Source of the DNA: Prostheceraeus crozeri
Taxonomy: Eukaryota > Platyhelminthes > Polycladida > Euryleptidae
Direction: 5' to 3'
Length of the DNA: 64,000 nucleotides
Assembly: GCA_907163375.1 (NCBI GenBank)
Contig: CAJQUW010015445.1
Coordinates: forward strand, 96,856-160,855
This document shows, in pieces, positions 32,659 through 45,427 of this stretch. Position numbers and translations under genes: made by a program. Numbering within the stretch: the stretch's first letter is position 1; each line of letters starts with the position of its first letter. Under the pieces are notes generated by a model. It was not told where the DNA came from and did not search any database. It saw nothing but the letters and a program-made list of their open reading frames with translations.

Positions 32659-33116
32659 GGGTTGGGCATCTTAGAAACCTCATAAAATGATAGTATTTAA
32701 GAAAGCAATGAAAACAATCAGCAAGAATGATGGATGCGTTCAAAATGGTGCTTCGAATAATCAATATAATCAAAATACAACACTGAAAAAGAAGATACAT
32801 TGGACAATTTGTAAAAAGAGATAAAGTCACGACGCTTCGGGTGATGCTACAACCATTATCAAATAAACAAAATAAATTGGTGAGGACAGAACGTGGACAG
32901 TGCAAAGCTCCGGCAACAAGAACCAATAAGAAACTCAGAAAAGCAAAAAATCATGTTTTTAATCATTTCAAAAGGGATGGTTCTTTAATCCTCCTGTGAA
33001 ATCGCCAGGGTTAGAAATCTTTTTTTCTGTGGTGGGTGATCTAATGCATAACACATTGAATTAAATACATTGAAAGCAGTGCCAAGATTTCAAGTGCAAT
33101 GTTCAGTTAGAATAGA

Positions 33117-34292
33117 TCACAACTTTGAATTCGGCTTGAATCGGGAGATCTGGAATTTTGAGGTATCAATATCAGGCTTGTGTCCCAAACACAGATTTCC
33201 CAAAAGTTGGCCTACAATGGGTGCCATTTTGAACCCGTGGCCACTAAATCCTGTTCCAATGACAATGTTTCGATACTGTGGATGTTGATCAATGACATAG
33301 TGATAATCTGGAGTGCCACAGAAACTACAATTCTCGATGATAGCCGGTGTAGACTCAATATTGGGAAAATGCTGCCTTACTTTGTCAGTCATGGGCTCAA
33401 CGATGGCTTGCAGTTCTGACATCTTTGAGTCTCGACGATCTGGATCCTTAGGAATCCTCACATGATTCCCGACTTTGATCATTCCTCTATACTCAGCCTC
33501 CGGAAGGAAGTAAACAAGAGAATCTTTGTATTCTAAAGCCACAACTGGGAAATTTTGATATCGAAAGGAATGGTCATTCTCATTGAGCACATTGAAGTAT
33601 GCTACGGCAACCTTTTGTGGCTCGAGAGGTAGTGGGCATCCGATTTGTTGTAGCAGCTTTGTAGCCCAAGGACCAGGCGTTAGCACTAATGACTTTCCAA
33701 TGAACTCCTTTTGGTCGGTGGAGACTACTCTAACCTTATTACAGACGGTTGAAGGATGAATTGACAACACTGTGGTTTTAGGAAGGAATGTAAATTTTTC
33801 TCTGGCAGTCATAAGACACTGATGATAAGCTTGCATTGCTTCTGCTGCAGCTATAAAGCCTCCAGAAGGCTCGTAGACGAATTCCGCGTTGTCTTGGAAA
33901 CCTTTGATATTTGGCCACTTTTTGACAAGATCCCGATACTGATAGCACTGATGTGGAGATTTGTTCTCGGCTAACGCATTTTTCACTAAGTCGATAACTT
34001 CAGTGTCACCACCATAGAGGAGACCGCATTCGAAGAGAAGCGACTTTTTTGACATTTCCTCCAACTCGTGCCATAATGGCATCGCCTTGTCCATCATTGC
34101 AGAATATAGTGGATCAGTATAACTTCGACGATAAATTCGAGACTGACCATTGGAACAGTTTCGTGTGGTTGGAAACGGAAATTGATCAAGTAGAAGTACT
34201 CTCTTATTCTCCTTGTGAACAAGATACCATGCTGTAGAGAGACCCATAATCCCGGCTCCCACGACGATCACATCGTATGTACAAGTGTCCAT
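33117..34292 (-). CDS. PIPOX: Peroxisomal sarcosine/L-pipecolate oxidase-like flavoenzyme, left copy
   Basis: This intact 391-codon intronless frame starts at the ATG in aaaATGG, a good initiation context. The family oxidises sarcosine to glycine and formaldehyde, or L-pipecolate to the piperideine carboxylate, releasing hydrogen peroxide in peroxisomes. The N-terminus has the FAD dinucleotide fold with GAGIMG at residues 12-17 and a ribose-binding acidic residue in VLLLDQ (Asp36). SRIYRRSY matches the substrate-loop arginines. ENCSFCGTPDYHYVID aligns the first Cys with the covalent FAD-anchoring cysteine of the family, and GTGFSGHGFK is the second flavin segment. The C-terminus is NSKL, a PTS1 peroxisomal signal. 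The length matches animal PIPOX (about 390). It differs from the right copy by about two residues. Vertebrate PIPOX has several introns; this one has none. Confidence 0.93.
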   Translation of the reverse strand: MDTCTYDVIVVGAGIMGLSTAWYLVHKENKRVLLLDQFPFPTTRNCSNGQSRIYRRSYTDPLYSAMMDKAMPLWHELEEMSKKSLLFECGLLYGGDTEVIDLVKNALAENKSPHQCYQYRDLVKKWPNIKGFQDNAEFVYEPSGGFIAAAEAMQAYHQCLMTAREKFTFLPKTTVLSIHPSTVCNKVRVVSTDQKEFIGKSLVLTPGPWATKLLQQIGCPLPLEPQKVAVAYFNVLNENDHSFRYQNFPVVALEYKDSLVYFLPEAEYRGMIKVGNHVRIPKDPDRRDSKMSELQAIVEPMTDKVRQHFPNIESTPAIIENCSFCGTPDYHYVIDQHPQYRNIVIGTGFSGHGFKMAPIVGQLLGNLCLGHKPDIDTSKFQISRFKPNSKL

Positions 34293-34928
34293 TTTAGCAA
34301 GTAGCAAGGAGTTGGAATGCTCAAAAATGCTTTTGGCAGTTCAGAATGTCTCTCACAGGTGACTGATTACTTATACTGATGAATTATTCAAGTCAGACAG
34401 CACTGATAAAAGCATGAAACTGACATCACGGTGAACTATGATGCCCTGGTTTCATTGAATAATTGCACTACAACCACTATAGCACTATGGTTGCCAAGAT
34501 AGCATTTTAGCTGTTAAATGGCAGACTGGCAAGTACGTGTATGTTTTGCGATGTAGCAGACACTAATCAAGCGTGAACTATAAACACGTGAGCTTATAAA
34601 TCGCACACTACTGAAACGCACAATTCTGCGCATTCTTGTTTATAGTCCAGGCAATCTACACCGAATTAAACTTCAACCCGCCACAAATTGCAATAGTTTC
34701 AAGAGTTGGGCTCATCTTGTAGAAAAAAAATCCCTTATCAACATATCAAAAATCTAGGAAAATCTTCTTGGTGGAACAACCTGAACTCCACTTGAAGTCA
34801 CGAGTCTTTTCGAAATATAAAAACACGTTTACTCCAATGAAATCGCAGAAAGATATCAACAGCCAATCAAAATGAATCTTTAAATCATTTACTGCATTTA
34901 CCTTCCACATGACTCTCACTAATACCAG
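34293..34928 (-). promoter_or_regulatory. 5' flank of the left oxidase gene
   Basis: This flank is conserved with 45,010-45,730 and with 48,690-49,258. It contains a single copy of the palindromic tgacatcacggtgaac motif that is expanded to six units in the right arm. No clear TATA box is seen. Confidence 0.45.
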
Positions 34929-36626
34929 CAAGCCCGTAGCTAAGGGGGGGGCACGGAGGCGGTGCCCCACCTGCAAACTTTTTCGCCCCCCATAGAAAAT
35001 CATGGTGAAGATACGGTTCAATGGACTGGAAGCTATAATTTCTGTACTTCTGAAACTATAATTTTTAAGTTAACATTTCAATCTCTAAAAGATTTTATCA
35101 ATTTTGACTGTTAATAAAATTTCCGCTTTCATCCTTCATCTGCAGACGATGCGGCAGGGGTATGATGCAGGTGATTATGTCATTGACAAACAAATGAAAT
35201 CAGTTAATCCTCTCCAACTCCCTGGGCAGCTTCCTGTGTCGGAAATTAATGTAACTTAGTTGACATTTCTTGAAAATGGGCGAAGAGCTCCGTATGCATA
35301 TGTAGTTTTACTTTTATTGTCGGTGAATGAAATGTTCAACACCTTTGTTTATCATGATAAAGAAGCGATTCAGCGAGATTCGTTGCGACTTCGTATTGAG
35401 ATAACACATTTTGGGGATTTTGGGAAATGATGAAAATTGATGTCTTCACATTTCCGAGAACTACTTTCGTTTTACTTTCTTTGCATAGAGTAATTTTCGC
35501 ATAGAGATTACCCTGATAATCATAAGTTGATACTACATACATCTCATAAAAATCGTTTACTCATATGGAGTGCAATTATTTTTTATTTTTAATATTTTAT
35601 GGCTCTATATCTCTCTTCATATTGGTTAAATAAATGCCAAATCTCCCCGATTCCCATTGGAGATTTCTTGTTTTGATTTGTTTTTCAAATAAACTCTTAT
35701 TTGTTAATTTATTTAAATAGGATTTTGCTTCTTATTGCAGGCACAGTGGTAAATACGTTATGGACAAATTTGTTATTAGAAAATCTAAAACTTCGTCAAT
35801 TACTACAAGGGGTCAAGAACTATGAAACGATGAAAGTGGACTTCCTAGAGAAAGTGGAACAAATGAAACTGTTTTTTCTATTAGGTATGAAGAGCATGTC
35901 GCGAAAGGAAAGGAAAGGAACCGTCTTCAACTGAAACCCAGCAATTGACATTTTTTTCTCGTCATGAAAAACCTCTAGAAAAATCGGTATCGTCATACCA
36001 GATGATTCAGAACTCATGGTTGCGAGAAATCTACTAGAGAGGACGTTGCCGATTGCCGACCATAACGACTCCAATGAAGTTCTCGCTGCAATTTATGAGC
36101 AGCGGCTCGCCTTTCCCAATGTCTACAAGATGATGGCAGACGCTTCCACGATCGGCAACAGTACAGCTACTTGTGAAAGTAGTTTTTCTACTGAAGCAAG
36201 AATTGACACTCCTACGCGACGTTCCATGACACAAGAGCGAAATGCGAATCTGATTCTCCTGGGATTTGAAAAGGAGAGAGCTAATTCATTGGATTTGGAT
36301 GAATTTTTAGTCCTTTTTTCAAAAGGACCTAGTAGACTTCAGCTCTTTTGAAAAAAAAATTATTGAACAGGAATTGTTTTCTTTTGGCTTTAACATCTGC
36401 CTATGCGGTATATGTACGAGTACATAATTAGCATATCAGCAATTATGTATGTGAAGTACGTAGTCTTCATATACTTAAAATATATATTTCATATTTCAGT
36501 CTAGTCGGTATCCGTCTTTATTATTTAAACCTATCATGTAAAAGTAGCACATTTTTCATTTTTGTTTTGAAAATTCATCAGAAGGTCGCCCCCCGCCCCT
36601 AAGAGCAGCGTCTGGCTACGGGGCTG
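34929..36626 (+). mobile_element. hAT-type DNA transposon
   Basis: The ends read caagcccgtagctaag at the left and, reverse-complemented, cagccccgtagccag at the right. The flanking octamers aataccag and aatgccag form an 8-bp target duplication with one later change, diagnostic of hAT. Coding remnants with a hAT dimerisation domain lie on the plus strand. It interrupts the left arm only, so it inserted after the duplication. At 1.7 kb it is probably internally deleted. Confidence 0.85.
36016..36351 (+). pseudogene. hAT transposase C-terminal dimerisation domain
   Basis: The frame shows the hAT C-terminal signature: FPNVYKMMADASTIGNSTAT, then CESSFSTEARIDTPTRRSM (family: sExxFSxxxRIxtxxRxxM), then RNANLILLGFEKE. 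It starts just after a short upstream frame (35,701-35,934) that may be a remnant of the catalytic part. The N-terminal BED or TTF zinc finger and most of the catalytic domain are absent. Confidence 0.75.
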
Positions 36627-38277
36627 AATGCCAGCTATGTTTTCTGAAATATGTCCTTTCCAAGTGGCTAGTCATTAGTTCAAGAATACTTCTATCTATC
36701 TGCAGATAGAAACTGATGCAGATTTGTACAAGTTAAGCTACAAATCTGAGAGTTTTACCATCAATAAACAATGACTTTCTGCAACTACCGTCTTGTGAAA
36801 ACGCATAGCTGATCAATCCGCTAGATCAAAAACGCGTTTACGTACCCCTTTGTCTTGTAGATAGTCACCTTGGGTACCTGCATGGTGCAAATTGATAAAG
36901 ATTTGTATACGTTCGAACAGAAATTTTCACTTTTCCATCAATGAACGAAGCATTTTTGCAAGCCCAAGTACTCTCTTGTGAATATACGTAGAAATTAAAG
37001 CTGATGCATGAGCTTGAATTGAAAAGTCCAATATGTTTGAAGTTTGGGTGGATAGATTAGGCATCACAAGACCAAAATTTATTCTGGCGAGTTTAACGGC
37101 AACATGTGCCGCAGGATTCAAAATAATGTCACTTGTTTTCGTGACATCATTGATGAACATGACGAATATAATTCTTTCGCGCCTTTTGCCGACACTTTCG
37201 ATTCATTAAATCAAGTTCGAGTTTCCTGTTTCGGCGATAACCTCACGGATGATTATGAAATGAAATTGATTCAATTTAGGAAAAACTACATGAAATTGAA
37301 CATTTCCGTCTCAACATCTGTTCATATTGTTTTCAACCATATAGGAACAACTATGGGATTTTTTTGAAACTTGATAAGAAAAATCAGAAGTACGCTATGT
37401 ATCTTTTCAATGCCTCTGTCCGCTATAACGGACGACATTTTTCAGTATCATAATCTTGATAATCTTTATTTCATATTGGAAATGCAAATAAATGGTTCCC
37501 ACTAGCGTTGCTTTTATTGTGAAGGGGAGCTTTGGAATTTTAAGATAAATTACAAAACAAAATTAAAAAGTTTGTAACATTTTTTGGCGTGAGCACTTTA
37601 ATTGACATTTTTAATTAAATATATGTAAAAATTAACTATCAAAGTAATTATTTAGAATACAAAAATAATAATAGTCAGAAATAAAGTAATAATTATTGAT
37701 TAAAAGTAATGTTATTGAAGCAAAATTTGAAGTAAGTAGTAGTTAAAATAGAAATTATTTGAAAGTGGGGCTACTACATTTTATTTATTAAAGAGCCTTG
37801 TCTTAATGATTAGAGAGCAGAAAGCCAATTATATCAGTTTTGTTTAAAAAATTGAATTCGTATCTGTATTCCAGCATAGATATAAATGGAACAACAGATA
37901 CCTGCAATTTTGTTATATTTTGACCTTTAAGTAGTAAAAAAAGGGCTGTACTGAGCACTATTACCCCATTTATTTCTTTAAGTGACACAAATAATGCGTT
38001 TTATCACTTCAACGTGTTCTATTCTATGCTAGGGACTGTAATTCATCAATTGCTTTATCACACTATGCTCGGCGACATCATAATAGCTTACATATGAGAC
38101 ATTCGTAAAAACCTAGTTTCTAATAGGCTTACCATTCCGATATCTATGTATGTTTCGCAAGAAGCTACGATCTGATTTTGCAGACATCCATAGGAGTTAT
38201 TCATAGACATCATAGATTAATTAAGTCTATGCAAGTTTCAAAGCGCTCGTTTTTTTAATCTCTTAACCGACCTTCTC

Positions 38278-38291
38278 GGGGGGAGGGGGGG
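38278..38291. other. G-rich run
   Basis: ggggggaggggggg is a single run with potential for an intermolecular quadruplex. It is too short to define a canonical four-tract motif. Confidence 0.4.
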
Positions 38292-38579
38292 TGTGACCTG
38301 GTAACCGTAAGCGCACAAAGTTTATCTACTGGGTTTGTGTTGACCATCCTCATTTACATCCCAGGGACTGTTTTCGAAAGTATCATGCAAAGTAAAGTAC
38401 ATGTACTGTGTACATACTGTATACATAATTCCTGTCACACACCTTGTATGTTTGTAAATATATTTCATTACTAAATTTCATATTTAGTTAAGTTTTGATG
38501 CGACTTGCGAAGTATCACCAGAACTTTATATTCGTATTTTGTAAAAAATAAGTCCGTACAAACCTAATATTTAACCCAG

Positions 38580-38765
38580 GGGTGAAAGAGTTAGCAAAAA
38601 GTCATCGAGAGAAGGCAAGAGATAAGCACATCATACTGCGTTGCGAGCTCGCAAGCGATGAAAGATAATGTAGACACTTGGCTAGAGATAATGTGCAGGC
38701 GATATCAGCGAGAGAATTCAAAGAAAGGATAAATGTGCAATGGGTAGTCGATGGCGAGACGATGA
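38580..38765. repeat. Repeat block interrupted by the CACTA-like element
   Basis: This block is homologous to 48,420-48,630, which runs on without interruption into the sequence matching 41,324-41,385. The pair therefore supplies a filled site here and an empty site there. Confidence 0.75.
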
Positions 38766-39236
38766 CACTGTTCGTGCCTTTTCAACTTTTTTTCTGTTAG
38801 CAGAAGAAAAACGACTGTTAATTCCATTTTTGAGGAAGACTGCGAAAATGCTTCTTATTTTTGATTATTTTGGATTTTTCAACTTTTATTTGAAGTTTTA
38901 TTATATGGCAAATAATGAAATAACGTAAATTTAGGCCTATCAGCATTATCGTGCCGTAATCAGTAAAGGTGTCTACAAGGCTCTCTTAGTTACCAAAATT
39001 CATAAAATGCAGTAGAATTACAAATATTGTGTTTATATGTATTCATAACAACATAACGAACCACTTTCCAGGTCAACTTTTGTATAGTTTGAACCTGCTT
39101 TTTTCGTATCTCGAGCTATCTGACTCACTGTAGCTACTTTGCAGTATACTTCGACACAGGGAAATGAACGGTTTGGTAGTCTGATTGGCTCTACGAGTCA
39201 TTCCTTTTTATCCCGACTTATGCTCAAGTAGAGCAC

Positions 39237-40505
39237 TTGTGCCCCATACTGAATCCTTGCCAATACCGAATCCACTCTTGGTTGAAGTTGACAATAGCAG
39301 TAGTACATCAGAGGGTATTAAAGGATGACGAATTCGCTGAACATTTTGATTCATGCATGACCTTGGTAGATAAAACCAGATTCGACGAATTTGTCAGGCG
39401 ATTAAAACTTAGTAAGTCAGGCAGTGAAGAGTTACGGAAAATATTTCGTGAAATTGGTGTGTTGAAATCTGATGCAACTTGTCGTTACGTGAGGGATAGA
39501 TGTGATGAATTTATTGATTATTTTACTGAGGAAGACGAATACTGTTACTGCAATGATGTTCCTGGTTTGACGAATGCTTTGTTCGGTACATATGATGCAA
39601 ATGATTACACGATATTTTTAGATGGTTCTGTCACTGGATTGAAAGACTCCTGTTCCTATTGCTCAGTGGTCAAACGTAAAAGAGTGTTACACGTTTGTTG
39701 TCAAGTTGATGGAATATTTGAAATATAAAAATGAAAGAATGAAATGAGAGTTTGTGCAGACTTTAAGATAAGTTATTCTACAATGTAATTGTACGAGTAT
39801 GCCTACTACTGTCAATTACATTTCTTCAGATGCTTCAATTGTTAATGGGATTGAAAGGAGCGGGAAATATAAGAAATTCGGGTGTCTTTTTGTCTCTTTC
39901 ATGCTCAGAGTCAATAAAATTACATCCGCGTTGATTGGGAACCTCGACATTCTTTCGTTGTCGGACACGCTAGTGTCGAAAATCCCCCTATAATTGAAAA
40001 TGAAAAGACAATTTTCCCTGTATTACATTTGAAATTATGCATTTTCAAGCAGTTCATCAGATATCTAAAAAATCAAGATGTTCTCTCTGTTCTTCGTGAG
40101 TTATTTCCATGAACATCGACTCAAGAGGTTAATGCAAGGATTTTCACAGGACCACAGGTAGATAGAATTGCTGACAACGATAGATTTGTGAATGCCCTTA
40201 CTTTTGAAAAGCAAGAATGTTTGACGTCCATTCTTGAGGTATTTAGAAATATACTAGTTCCAATCGACGTTGTTACCGTAAGAGAAAAAAGAAGATTGGT
40301 GGATTTAATGATTCGGCATTTTCAGAGACTGGAGATAAATTATAGCCCTAAAATGCATTACCTTGATTTGAATTTGCCAGAACTGTTGTCTCGACAGGTT
40401 CAAGTCAGTGAAAGACTGCATCTGACATTCGTATTTGATACTCGTTATTCAAGGAAATCTCTGAGAAAAATGTTACTGGACTATATTTGGATGAATGAAT
40501 TTTGA
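39237..40505 (+). pseudogene. CACTA-like transposase relics
   Basis: The first frame (39,237-39,728) contains LFGTYDANDYTIFLDGS, in the order Y-x-x-x-DY-x-iFlDgS, followed by VTGLKDS. This resembles the conserved FiDxSxxSLKaVLLHng block of a large invertebrate transposase family. The third frame (40,188-40,505) contains INYSPKMHYLDLNLPEL and SERLHLTF, resembling SpKmHYLhxxLxxf and the SdExGErFHqd motif. The segments between are frame-shifted or missing, including the part with the catalytic DDE residues, so the gene is dead. The match is by pattern memory only. Confidence 0.55.
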
Positions 40506-40714
40506 TATGTTGAATGATGACAGATCATCACGAGCCTTATGGAATTGTTTTCTTTTTCTTGATGCACATTTATGAGCGTTCATATAAAAATTTCATTAAA
40601 ATGCAGTCTCACAACTGAAATATACTACTCATAAGATATAAACAAATAACGTAATCTACATAGTGCATGTATCCTTGTCTTAGAATGAAACACTGTCATT
40701 TCTATGATCATCAT

Positions 40715-40734
40715 TAAGTAAGTAAGTAAGTAAG
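40715..40734. repeat. (TAAG)n microsatellite
   Basis: Five consecutive taag units lie inside the CACTA-like element. Confidence 0.8.
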
Positions 40735-41323
40735 CAAATGTTTTATTGAAGTAATTGGAAATCATAAATTAGACATTTACATGATTGCTGATAGCGTACA
40801 TAGAATGAATTTCAGTTTACGAAAGTTCAGTGCGTTATAGATATATACAAAATTGTCAATCAGGTTACAATATCGATCCATTTGACAAGGCCGTCGTATA
40901 AGGGACAAAAGAGTTCAAAAAACGTGTTGTCATTGCACATGATTGAAGGAATTTCTGCGTTCTTTCTGATTTCAACGGAATAATCCCGTTCAATACGTGT
41001 TGACTTTCAGCTGAGGCTTTAACCAGTAGAGCTTTTGATGCTGTTTGTCGCCGATCGGATAAATACTGAAACTGACCACAATTACAGTTCTGACCAACAC
41101 TAAAACCACATATCACTTTTTTTACGTATTACGCTTTTTGCGTTACTTTTTTAACACTCGGTATAAGCTACTTTTCAAGTCAAAATAATGAAAATTAAGA
41201 ATTCAGCATAAATGCCAGAAAATCCAAATTAATTTGAAACAAATATTGAATTCATGTTTTGTACACTTATATTGATAGGAACAAGTGAAATTGCTTTGCT
41301 AACAATTTAGTGCACGAACAGTG

Positions 41324-44300
41324 TGACTAACCATTGACGGCTGAGGAAGGTTGCAAAATAGCAGGAACAGCGTTGTAAATATAACCGATTTATACTAGAT
41401 CATATGGAGTTGTAGTACAAAAAGCGAAACACGCAGGCAGGTAACTAAATGCAGGTAAAGCCTCTGAGTGTGTAAGATTCCTTTTATCTGACTTGTAAAA
41501 CATTTACAGCCTCAGAATTAGACAATTACTCGTCATTTGTCTGTAGAAAACAATACCACGAAGTTCATGATCACAGCTGTACCTCGTATTCTAACTGAGT
41601 ATCCAAGGGACCAATCCTTCATCCCAGTGTTCAAGTAAAAACTTCTCAGGGGTGTTGTACTGTCTCTCAATGACAGATGAAGTCTATTCTAAACCCAATG
41701 TGACTAAGTTTGATGAAATTTCATGAATTTGGAAAAGTTGGAAAATGTGGAGGGGGAAAGAATAGAAGTACCAAAATTATTTGTGGTATAATTAAACTTG
41801 ACTGATAAATGCTATCAATCATTATTAACCTAGATTTTAAACTAATTACGATATAGACCGGTTGGGTCCAGCCCACACAGCAAGACACATGAAAATGTTG
41901 AATGATTTTCGTCGGATATATGAATAGTATGATAAAGATTTCCTACCACCAAATCATTCAACTGTAAGCCATCTACTTTCATTGCAGTCACAGTTATAAT
42001 GAAAGATCAGATTTTTCACTTGTCCACGACTTGTCAGAACTTTCATTTTCATCTGATAGGAATCCTTAACTGCACACTTAAGTGTTCCTCAATAAATGGT
42101 TCATTGTGCTGCATTTCATCACCAGTGGCGTCTTCTCCGTACCTGCGAGGCCTTCGGCGCATCCTCAAAAAATAATTTTCCAACAATTATAAAAATGAAA
42201 AGTGTCATCATTCATTTAAATTCGATAGCTTCTCGTGACAGCTGTGCACAGCTTTCCGTCTTAAAGTCTCTGAACAATTAGACACACAAGCTTGTCGTGT
42301 GTTCAGACGGAGGATTGATGTTCAGACAGAGCGAAAGAGAGTTGTGTGCGTGTGAGGCAGTAAGCGCACGCGCCCGTGCCAATTTTGGCTTTTCCGATAG
42401 ACATGATGCTTTGCCTTCTCCAGTTTTTGTAATGAAATTCTACGCGATACTTGATCGAGGCGCGGTATCTAAATATAGTAAGGGAAGCGCAACCCAATGT
42501 GAGACAGGCCACTACGTCAACAGTAGCAGATGGCTGACGTTCAGACAAGACTGTGATCAGATGATGAGCGTTCTCCAATGAATACAGAGTAATGCATCTG
42601 ACTAAAACACCCAGATTCGGTAGAGTTCCATAATTTGTTTTTACGTGATTGATGTGACACTGTGTTTAGTACTGCAGATGAGATCATAAACACGCCTTTC
42701 GTCCGATGGGAATATAATACTGAAAAGATGAGTCAAGCAAGCAAGGTAGGCAAACACCTGATATAAAGATTGAAAGTACTCACATAGAAAGAAATAAGAA
42801 ATACACAAGACATTTTAATACATCAAAATTTCAAACATGTAAGCGGCTGACCGGCCATGAGAAACGCAAGAAACTGTTCGCCTTGCCTCTTTTTTCTCGA
42901 AAAAATGTGGTTTGGACAGAGAGGGGATATAGTAATCAGTTCCTTGAGAAAGGCGGTTAAGTGACAAGAGCAATCACTTCTCATGTGCACATTCACTTGT
43001 CCTTAAAAAATGTTCAGGAAATTGTTATTAAAAATTCTACTTTTATGAAAATTAATGTTGTAACATAAAAGTGTTTGGTATAGAAATAGTATTCCAATGC
43101 CGAGTGAAGGCCTATGGTCTGGGCGCACGCGACGCCACTGTTAATCAGAATACACAAATGGGTCAACATCCTTCAAGTTCTTGTGCAATAATTCGGTGAC
43201 ATGAGTGGTCGAGAATATCAGGATGCTTTTCATGGAAGTCTATATCTATAATAGTGGATTAGATTGATCCAAAGTTTTTCCCTTCACCGCGTGTATATAG
43301 TCGAATTCTTCTGCGAAACAATTCTGGACTTGAGATGCGTAAAGCCAAACTCGCTTGATATTTTACTTCCTTATCGGCAGTGATGGAGACAGAATTATCA
43401 ATGATTGCTACATTAATTCAATTAACGAATATGAAACAGAAAAATTCACACATATGAACATGGCATGATCCACTGAGCAATAAACGATGGCTACAACACA
43501 GATTGGTAGACCGGAAACATATAATGAAGGCCTACATAAGAATTTTGACAGGTGACTGTTTTGTGACAGAGTGATCATTTTGAAGCTGGCAGTGTAGCAA
43601 CATATGAATATTTTCTATTTATGTTCAACCCTGTCTTTGCATGTTGATGGACTTCCTATTATTTGAAAGTATCACCACTCTTAGAAACCAAACGAATGAA
43701 AAATCCTCACATTGCAAACCCCAAATACCAACTTACAGGACAGCCCAGGATTATATTCTCACAAATGGAACACGTGAAACTCGTATATAATCTATCAAAA
43801 CAGCCAAATACATGCACTTAAAATTATTTGCAGTAAAAATCGAGTCTTCACGAAAAGCAGTTGACTGAAAATATTGTGGGAACATTAAGGTCCTTCAGGA
43901 CTGTAACTAACAGTTAAAATTTCAATAAATATATTGATAAATATTCATGCTTACTTTTGTGATACTTATTGCACTTAATCACGATTGTCTACAGTGATAC
44001 AGATAGTCTACAGATAGAGAACACCTTTCTGCTAATGCAACCAAATGATTCAGGCAAATGTAAATTTGTAAGTCAAATACGTGTGCATAGTGGGCTCTAA
44101 ATTCCTCACTTGAACGAGCATTTAGTTAAATTTCGGCACAATAATTTCTACGTGGCAAGTCAGAATCAAGGCTGAAGAATGATAGAAAATAGGCCACTAC
44201 AATTTTAGAGAGCAATAGGCCTATACCGAAAACAGCAAAGAAAAGTCACAAAAGTTACAACACGCAGTCGGTGACTTTCTTCAAGGACTCCAATTCCACA

Positions 44301-44604
44301 TCTCTGGAAAACGTTCTAGATAAACGTTCTAGACACGTTTCTAGATAAAAAGCAAGTTTGCACATGTCAGAATCCTATTTGTCTGTCTCTGCTTACTGTT
44401 GCAGAGGCCGTAATTTGATTTAATAAACAGTGATTCTATGCTATTATATGCGTTTTCGTATTGAAGTAACTATAATATGGAATTTTTACACGCAGATTTT
44501 TTCCATAATCAAATTTGCACCAATTTACATCTACTGGTGCCTCAAAATGTGCATTAGATGATAAGCGTGCGTAAACGTGTTTTTGATATAGATGCTTTAA
44601 TTTC
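41324..44604. other. Spacer of the inverted duplication, right part
   Basis: The first 60 bp match 48,630-48,690. The rest shows no gene. A CpG-richer patch at about 42,100-42,560 carries overlapping short frames on both strands but no motif. Near 44,315-44,345 the decamer acgttctaga recurs about three times, one copy imperfect. Nothing else can be supported. Confidence 0.35.
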
Positions 44605-45427
44605 CACGCATATTCACAAGACAGTACTTGGGCTTGCAAAAATGCTCCGTTCATTGATGGAAAAATGAAAATTTGTGTTCGATCGTATACAAATCTTTAT
44701 CAATTTGCACCCTGCAGGTACCCAAGGTGGCTATCTACAAGACAAGGGTACATAAACGAGTTTTTGATCTAGCGGATTGATCAGCTATGCGTTTTCACAA
44801 GACGGTAGTTGCAAAAAGTCATCGTTTATTGATGGTAAAACTCTCAGATTTGTGGCTTGCCTTGTACAAATCTGCATCAGTTTGCATCTGCAGATAGATA
44901 GAAGTATTCTTGAACTAATGACTGAGATATCTAGCCACTTGGAAAGAACAGAATTCAAAAAACAAAAACAAATGCAGTAAATGATTCAAAGCTGCAGCGC
45001 TTCATTTTGATTGGCTGTTGATATCTTTCTGCGATTTTATTGGAGTAAACGTGTTTTTATATTTCGAAAAGACTCGTGACTTCAAGTGGAGTTCAGGTTG
45101 TTCCACCAAGAAGATTTTCCTAGATATTTTTGATATGTTGATAAGGGATTTTTTTCTACAAGATGAGCCCAACTCTTGAAACTATTGCAATTTGTGGCGG
45201 GTTGAAGTTTAATTCGGTGTAGATTGCCTGGACTATAAACAAGAATGCGCAGAATTGTGCGTTTCAGTAGTGTCCGACGTATACGCTCACGTGGTTATAG
45301 TTCACGTTTGATTAGTGTCTGTTCCATCGCAAAACATACACGTACTTGCCAGTCTGCCATTTAACAGCTAAAATGCTATCTTGGCAACCATAGTGCTATA
45401 GTGGTTGTAGTGCAACTATTCAATGAT

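Larger units (their letters stand above)
31665..36995. repeat. Left arm of a large inverted duplication
   Basis: The arm is homologous, in reverse orientation, to 44,605-48,235. Its outer limit is near a shared aaaagaacgc/tttt stretch at 31,665 and its inner limit near 36,995. It contains the minus-strand oxidase gene, its 3' and 5' flanks, and a hAT transposon (34,929-36,626) that the right arm lacks. Noncoding parts differ from the right arm by roughly 5-10% by eye. Confidence 0.85.
36996..38765. other. Spacer of the inverted duplication, left part
   Basis: It contains an 87-codon frame at 37,104-37,367 whose end (SVSTSVHIVFNHIGTT) faintly recalls the V-x-x-KvHiifxHv segment of large DNA transposases, probably a relic. 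It also holds a very AT-rich stretch (37,540-37,790) and a G-run at 38,278-38,291. The block 38,580-38,765 is homologous to 48,420-48,630. No intact gene is seen. Confidence 0.4.
38766..41323 (+). mobile_element. CACTA/EnSpm-like DNA transposon
   Basis: The ends cactgttcgtgc and gcacgaacagtg are perfect 12-bp inverted repeats beginning CACTG. The flanking TGA trinucleotide is duplicated (38,763-38,765 and 41,324-41,326) but single in the empty site near 48,630. Start motif and 3-bp duplication fit the CACTA/EnSpm group. Three plus-strand coding remnants lie inside. Confidence 0.8.
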
